Shown here one piece after another: positions 59,964 to 64,000 of a stretch of 64,000 nucleotides of DNA (positions are counted from its first letter, which is position 1; every line of letters starts with the position of its first letter). The position numbers and the translations under genes are program-made. The notes below the pieces were generated by a model. The model had not been told where the DNA came from, ran no database searches, and saw nothing but the letters and a program-made list of their open reading frames with translations. This stretch comes from Euryodendron excelsum (taxonomy: Eukaryota; Streptophyta; Magnoliopsida; Ericales; Pentaphylacaceae), in contig CM065383.1 of NCBI GenBank assembly GCA_033060915.1, forward strand, positions 14,520,001-14,584,000, given 5' to 3'.

Positions 59964-60490
59964 AGAATCTGCTCAGCCCTTAGACCGAGCAGAGCCAGAC
60001 GACCTTAATGGCAATGGCACAATGGCAATGGCACAGAATCTGCTCAGCCCTCACGCCGAGCAGAGCCAGACAACCTTAATGGCAATGGCATAGAATCTGC
60101 TTGGCCTTCGGGCTGAGCAGAGCCAGATCACTTTAATGGCAATGGCACAGAATCTGCTCGGCCATCGTGCCAAGCAGAGCCAGACGACCTTAATGGCAAT
60201 GGCATAGTATTTGCTCGACCCTCCCGCCGAGTAGAGCCAGACGGCCTTAATGGCAAGGTCACAGAATCTGCTCAGCCCTCGTGCCGAGCAGAGCCAGACG
60301 ACCTTAATGGCAATGGCATAGAATCCGCTCGGCCCTCGAATCGAAGAGAGCTACATAGCCTTAATGGCAATGGCACAGAATCTACTCGGTCCTCTAGCCG
60401 AGCAGAGCCAAATTGCCCAAATGGCAATGACACAGTATTCGCTCAACCCACATGGCCGAGCAGATCCGATCATCCCTCAAGGCATTAGCA
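59964..60490 (+). repeat. 57-bp tandem array between pol and aORF of element D
   Basis: Nine units start at 59964, 60035, 60092, 60149, 60206, 60263, 60320, 60377 and 60434; the last eight are spaced exactly 57 bp. Each begins AGAATCTGCTCGGCC or a variant and ends CTTAATGGCAATGGCAC. Each unit carries CTGCTCGGC...GCCGAGCAG, a nine-base inverted repeat around a six- to seven-base loop, more or less well kept. The array separates the convergent ends of pol (59885) and the aORF (60695). Confidence 0.93.
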
Positions 60491-60694
60491 ACAATGTTGA
60501 GTCTGTTCGGACATCGTTACCGATCAGATCCGCGTTAGGACCCATAAGCATTTTACAAGCTACTTCAACCAAACATTTAGAAAATAAAGCAAACATAAAG
60601 TGTAAGAAGAAAGTTTCATTGATGTGAGAAGGGGTACAAAGGCAAAACAACCCTTTAAAAAAAAAACAAACAAAAGGAGGAAGTTGGACTACAA

Positions 60695-62940
60695 TCAGCT
60701 CTGGGCCTGCTCCCCAGTTGTTTTCTCATCCTTCCCCTCAGAAGGCACCTCGGTTGAAGGCACCTCTTGGGCTCTCTGACGAACTTCCTCGGCAATCCCC
60801 TCCGTGGGCCAACCAAAAGCTTCCGGGCTAACCCCTTCACCGGTAGGCGGGGCTTCCTCAGCTGGGTCAAGTACCGAGAAGTCCAGCTCAGGAAACTTAT
60901 GGGAAGCCTAGCCTCTGGCATGCTCGAAGCCTAGGAGGAAGGTAGGCTCCAACAAAGCCTGGAAGTCGTCACTATCCTTAAACTCCTCCACCGTACTGGT
61001 CCTAGCCTTCACGAGCTTTTCGTCGAAGGCAGCTACCTTATTCTCCAATTCGTGCCTCTTGGCCTGTTCGGCCGAGAGATCCAGTAAGAGCTTGCTGGCA
61101 GTGTCTTTCAACTTCTTATATTCTTCTTGGGCTTTCTTCAAATTTGCCACCGCTGAGTCCCTTTCGGCACGAACAACGGCCATCTCATCCTTCATGGTGC
61201 GGGTAGCCGTGATCTCCTCCTTCATTCCGTTCAGCTCGACAAGAAGAGCAGCACAAGTACCATTCTCTTGATTGAATGCCCTTTCGAGGCTGGCTAGACG
61301 GTGGCCTAGCTTGATGTTCCTGGCAGCAGACTAGAAAAAGCGATATATCAGAGCAAACCAAAATAAAAGAGAAAAAAAGAGAAGAGAATCGAGTAATAAT
61401 TTCGAACCTTGAGAAGATCGTGGTTCATGTCTTTCACCAGCCGGTTGTTGGTATACTTATCGATCCTTTGCAGGTCGATATCCATCACGGCAACCCCCAC
61501 CCTCGTCCACGCCTCATCTACGCTTTTGAAAACGTTCCTAGAAGATTGAGGAAGTTCGGCCCTCGCCTATGGCTCGACTGGGGCGACCGAACTTCTCCTC
61601 CTCTCGGACGTCGGGGGAGGAGGCTGAACGTTCCTTGGTGCCTCCGTGGTTTTCGGCTCCTTCTCCTTAGATGGAAGGGCGACCTTCCTTGTCAGTTCGG
61701 TGGGCTCGGCCGTCCTTGGGCGCTTCGGTTCGGTATTCCCCCCATCTATTTTCCGCTTCTTCAAAAAAGCAATGTTAAAACTCATCTCCTCTGCCGCCTG
61801 ATCAGCAACGGGGGCAGCGCTCTCAGGGACAACGGTAGGAGTTGGAGTATCGACAAGAACCAAACCAGCTGCAAGCAAAGGGAAAGTTAGTCGGTCAACA
61901 TTTAAAGGCTCTATAAATGACTAAACACTCACTCCTCTCACGTTTTGTAACTAGGGCCTCTCTTGTGGGTTCAGGACCTAGCAGGTAATTCGACAAGCTC
62001 TCGGCAGTGACCATGTCCTTGTGACTATGGACGTTGTGTTGCTGGACTTTCCTTATGGCCACCCTCAACTCCTTAGATATTTTGGGTTTGGACCGACCTA
62101 ACACCCAAGACAGACCTAGGTCAGGGCATCGACATTTGAAACAAAGGAAACAAAAAGAAACGGAAACAGAGTTCAATAGAGAGAGAGAACGTACCCTTCT
62201 TGCTCGGGTAGCCCTATTGCCTGGGGACCCGAATAGAGAAGTCGGTCTCCCAGGGTTGAAACTCCTATCCTTCCCCGCTGACAAAAAAGAACCGATCCTT
62301 CCAGTTCTTGATCGAGGAAGGAAGCTCTCTGATCATGTTGTACTCCTTTGACCTGCTCGAGAAGTACCACCAGCCCTTGCCCCTCTCGGCTGGTTTGTAG
62401 CAAAACAGGAATTCCTCTGGCGTGATGTCCCTTTTGTGGACGATTTGCTAGAGAACCACGCAACCAAGTAGAATCATCCACCTGTTCGACTAGATCTGCC
62501 CCGGCGAGAGACGGAGCCACTGGAGGATCCTCCTGATGGGTTGGGGAAAGGGCATATGAAGGCCACCAGCCAACGCACCCTCATACATAATGATCTCCTC
62601 CTCCCTAGTCGAACACGCCCAGTCCTTCTTTTTTTGGGACCCTGAGCTTCAAACCACGTGGGATCTAATACACGGCCCACAGATACTCAAACTTCTCCTT
62701 GGTAAGAACGGAGGACACCCCAATGGCCTCGTACCCAGGACCCTCCTTATCTGACTCTCCCAACTCTCCTCCTTCTCTGGCATTGGAGTTAACGGCTTCT
62801 GCCTGCCCCGACTCAAGAACCTCCAGAGATTCCCCGGAGCCGCTAACAAAGGCCTTATCTCTGGCCTTACGCCTAACTACCGTGTACTCGTTCGAGTCTG
62901 TTTTTTCATAATCCGAGCTTACATGCTCTGGATTCCCCAT
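60695..62940 (-). pseudogene. additional antisense ORF (aORF) of element D
   Basis: The ATG at 62940 opens MGNPEHVSSDYEKTDSNEY. The Transposase_28-like domain (62610-62190) reads EEEIIMYEGALAGGLHMPFP, ITPEEFLFCYKP, GKGWWYF, SIKNWKDRFFFVSGEG, with several TAG codons where Gln or Trp is expected. After intron-like breaks, a basic Pro-rich segment follows (61878-61570, starting after GCTTGCAG), then a coiled coil (61300-60920) and a tail ending EQAQS at 60695. Coiled coil and tail are one frame interrupted by a single TAG at about 60908. The domain order equals that of the aORFs in A and C. It ends facing pol. Biological role unknown; this copy is a pseudogene. Confidence 0.78.
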
Positions 62941-63350
62941 AGTACCTAATCGTTTTTTGTTTTTGATCCTAAGTAATACGGGTTTAAACAGCAAGGCTAC
63001 TTCTTCGAATATCGACCTAACAAACTCCGCCCTATCAACAAACCGTAGGAGGTTGGGGATTTTTGCCCTCTTTTCGTAAACCCAGACACAGTAGGTTGCT
63101 AACCAATATGTATAATCAGAAAGAGGACCTTACAACAACTGCGTGCCGAGAATCGAACGCCTAGAAGATGACCGACGATAGTGGTTGGAAGCAATCGACC
63201 CTGCTTATTGCTCGTCAAACTGAATCAAAGATGTTTCTGTTTCTCACCTTCTTTCTGTGCTTTTCTTTTTTTGCTTTTGTGAAAAGGCTATTGAAGGAAA
63301 ATGAAGGGGCAAGGGCGGTAACCACCAAATACTCCCCTCTTCTTTGAAAC

Positions 63351-63422
63351 CAACGGCCCGGATGTGTTGCTTGACGAGACATCAACGGCTAAGATTCGAC
63401 ACGTCCCATGACCCAACGGCTA
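63351..63422 (-). promoter_or_regulatory. cluster of CAACGG motifs upstream of the element D aORF
   Basis: Three CAACGG motifs lie at 63351-63356, 63383-63388 and 63414-63419. The last is part of CCCAACGGCTA, a full match to the plant MSA consensus YCYAACGGYYA. They are about 410-480 bp before the aORF ATG. Function is inferred from the motif alone. Confidence 0.35.
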
Positions 63423-63562
63423 CCAATCGACTGTTGCCATGTAGCAGTTCTTGAAAAGACGCGCCAGTTAGGACCATTATTGCGCCAGCCTTACCATAAA
63501 TGCGTCGCGAGTTTCGCGGGCAGCTGACTCTTAGAATTCCCCGAGCCTCGAGCAGGTGGCCT

Positions 63563-63578
63563 GGGAATTGGGGGCATC
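63563..63578 (+). promoter_or_regulatory. polypurine tract of element D
   Basis: GGGAATTGGGGGCATC directly precedes the 3' LTR start, where plus-strand DNA synthesis would begin. Confidence 0.75.
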
Positions 63579-64000
63579 TGGTAATGACGCTCCCCCGAGC
63601 AGGTCAGGTCTCCCGTCCACCGGGTCGACCCCCGATCAGATCATCCCCTCGGATCCCGACCGGACGAACGCTTGATGACCTCCTGTTTTGGTCAGCCTTA
63701 CTGACACATCGTTGGTCCCACACCTGACATCGGACACCCTGGCACACTTAGGGTGTGGGCATGGAGTGCACTAGCGTCAACCACTTTACCCCTGACACCG
63801 TTCTAACACACGCCGCCATGGAGTGTAAGAAGACCCTCTTAAGTGTTCTGACACCGCTCTGACCCTCCAACTGGAGGCCGCCACGTGGAGAGGCCACCTA
63901 CCACTCCCATGCAGACATATAAAGGGAAAACTCAACCCTTTCTCCAGGTACGCAAACATACACAAACCATAAGAAAACCCTAAGTCTATTCTCTCTGTGA
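63579..64000 (+). repeat. 3' LTR of element D (partial)
   Basis: Begins TGGTAATGACGCTCCC and follows the 5' LTR base for base with scattered differences. It has an intact TATAAAG at 63918-63924. By comparison with the 570-bp 5' LTR, about 150 bp lie beyond the window. Confidence 0.93.

Larger units (their letters stand above)
53913..64000 (+). mobile_element. element D: nearly full-length Tat-type Ty3/gypsy retrotransposon
   Basis: Order on the plus strand: 5' LTR (53913-54482), PBS, gag, protease, RT, RNase H, second RNase H, integrase, a 57-bp tandem array, an antisense aORF, PPT and a 3' LTR cut by the window end. The antisense aORF and second RNase H indicate the Tat group, closest in layout to Retand. 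It inserted into dispersed repeat copy 3. The right target duplication is outside the window. Many nonsense codons mark it as inactive. Confidence 0.93.

Noticed and set aside
53913..64000. Endogenous pararetrovirus
   Set aside because: Flanking LTRs, PBS, integrase and PPT are all present and no movement-protein or coat motifs are seen, so this is a Ty3/gypsy retrotransposon.

Overview
The window looks like the nuclear genome of a flowering plant, most likely a woody eudicot. It has long AT-rich intergenic stretches, a plant subtilase, relics of SnRK2 kinase and arginine methyltransferase genes, a Tourist-like MITE, and several nested LTR retrotransposons of plant type. No bacterial, organellar or intact viral gene organisation is visible, and no complete, intact protein-coding gene was found. 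Almost every coding stretch is a relic.

Layout. 1-11.3 kb is AT-rich noncoding DNA with one frameshifted RNase H-domain relic (7473-8053). 11.3-18.25 kb holds a subtilisin-like protease gene (signal peptide, prodomain, peptidase S8 domain with PA insert, Fn3-like tail). It is split inside its catalytic domain by a 4.5 kb non-autonomous LTR retrotransposon (12226-16753) with a perfect 5-bp target duplication, and it has other frameshifts and stops. 19.1-28.5 kb is element A: two outward-facing 3' halves of a Tat/Retand-type Ty3/gypsy element form an inverted repeat about 7.4 kb long. Its right LTR also leads into a primer-binding site and a truncated gag. 29.4-30.25 kb is a probable solo LTR. 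30.6-37.2 kb is intergenic DNA with PRMT and SnRK2 exon relics. 38.4-43.4 kb is an AT-rich dispersed repeat family that carries a decayed small secreted cysteine-rich peptide gene. 44.1-52.2 kb contains two copies of a subtilase fragment flanking element C, a second Tat-type element on the minus strand that has lost its 5' end. 52.98-53.33 kb is a MITE next to an RNase H fragment. 53.9-64 kb is element D, a nearly full-length Tat-type element running past the window edge.

Elements A, C and D share one architecture: LTR, PBS, gag, protease, RT, two RNase H domains (C and D), integrase, then an additional ORF on the opposite strand ending tail-to-tail with pol, then PPT and 3' LTR. In each, the interval where pol and the antisense ORF converge holds a tandem repeat whose units contain a short inverted repeat. 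Sequence and unit length differ between the elements. The antisense ORFs have their own promoter-like features (a clear TATA box in C, CAACGG motifs) and apparent introns. All three polyproteins are broken: stops or frameshifts in each, with active-site substitutions visible in C and D. Most stops in D look like C-to-T or G-to-A changes.

All calls are by eye. LTR ends, TSDs and PBS were read directly from the sequence. Family names are established-knowledge assignments from motifs, not database matches.
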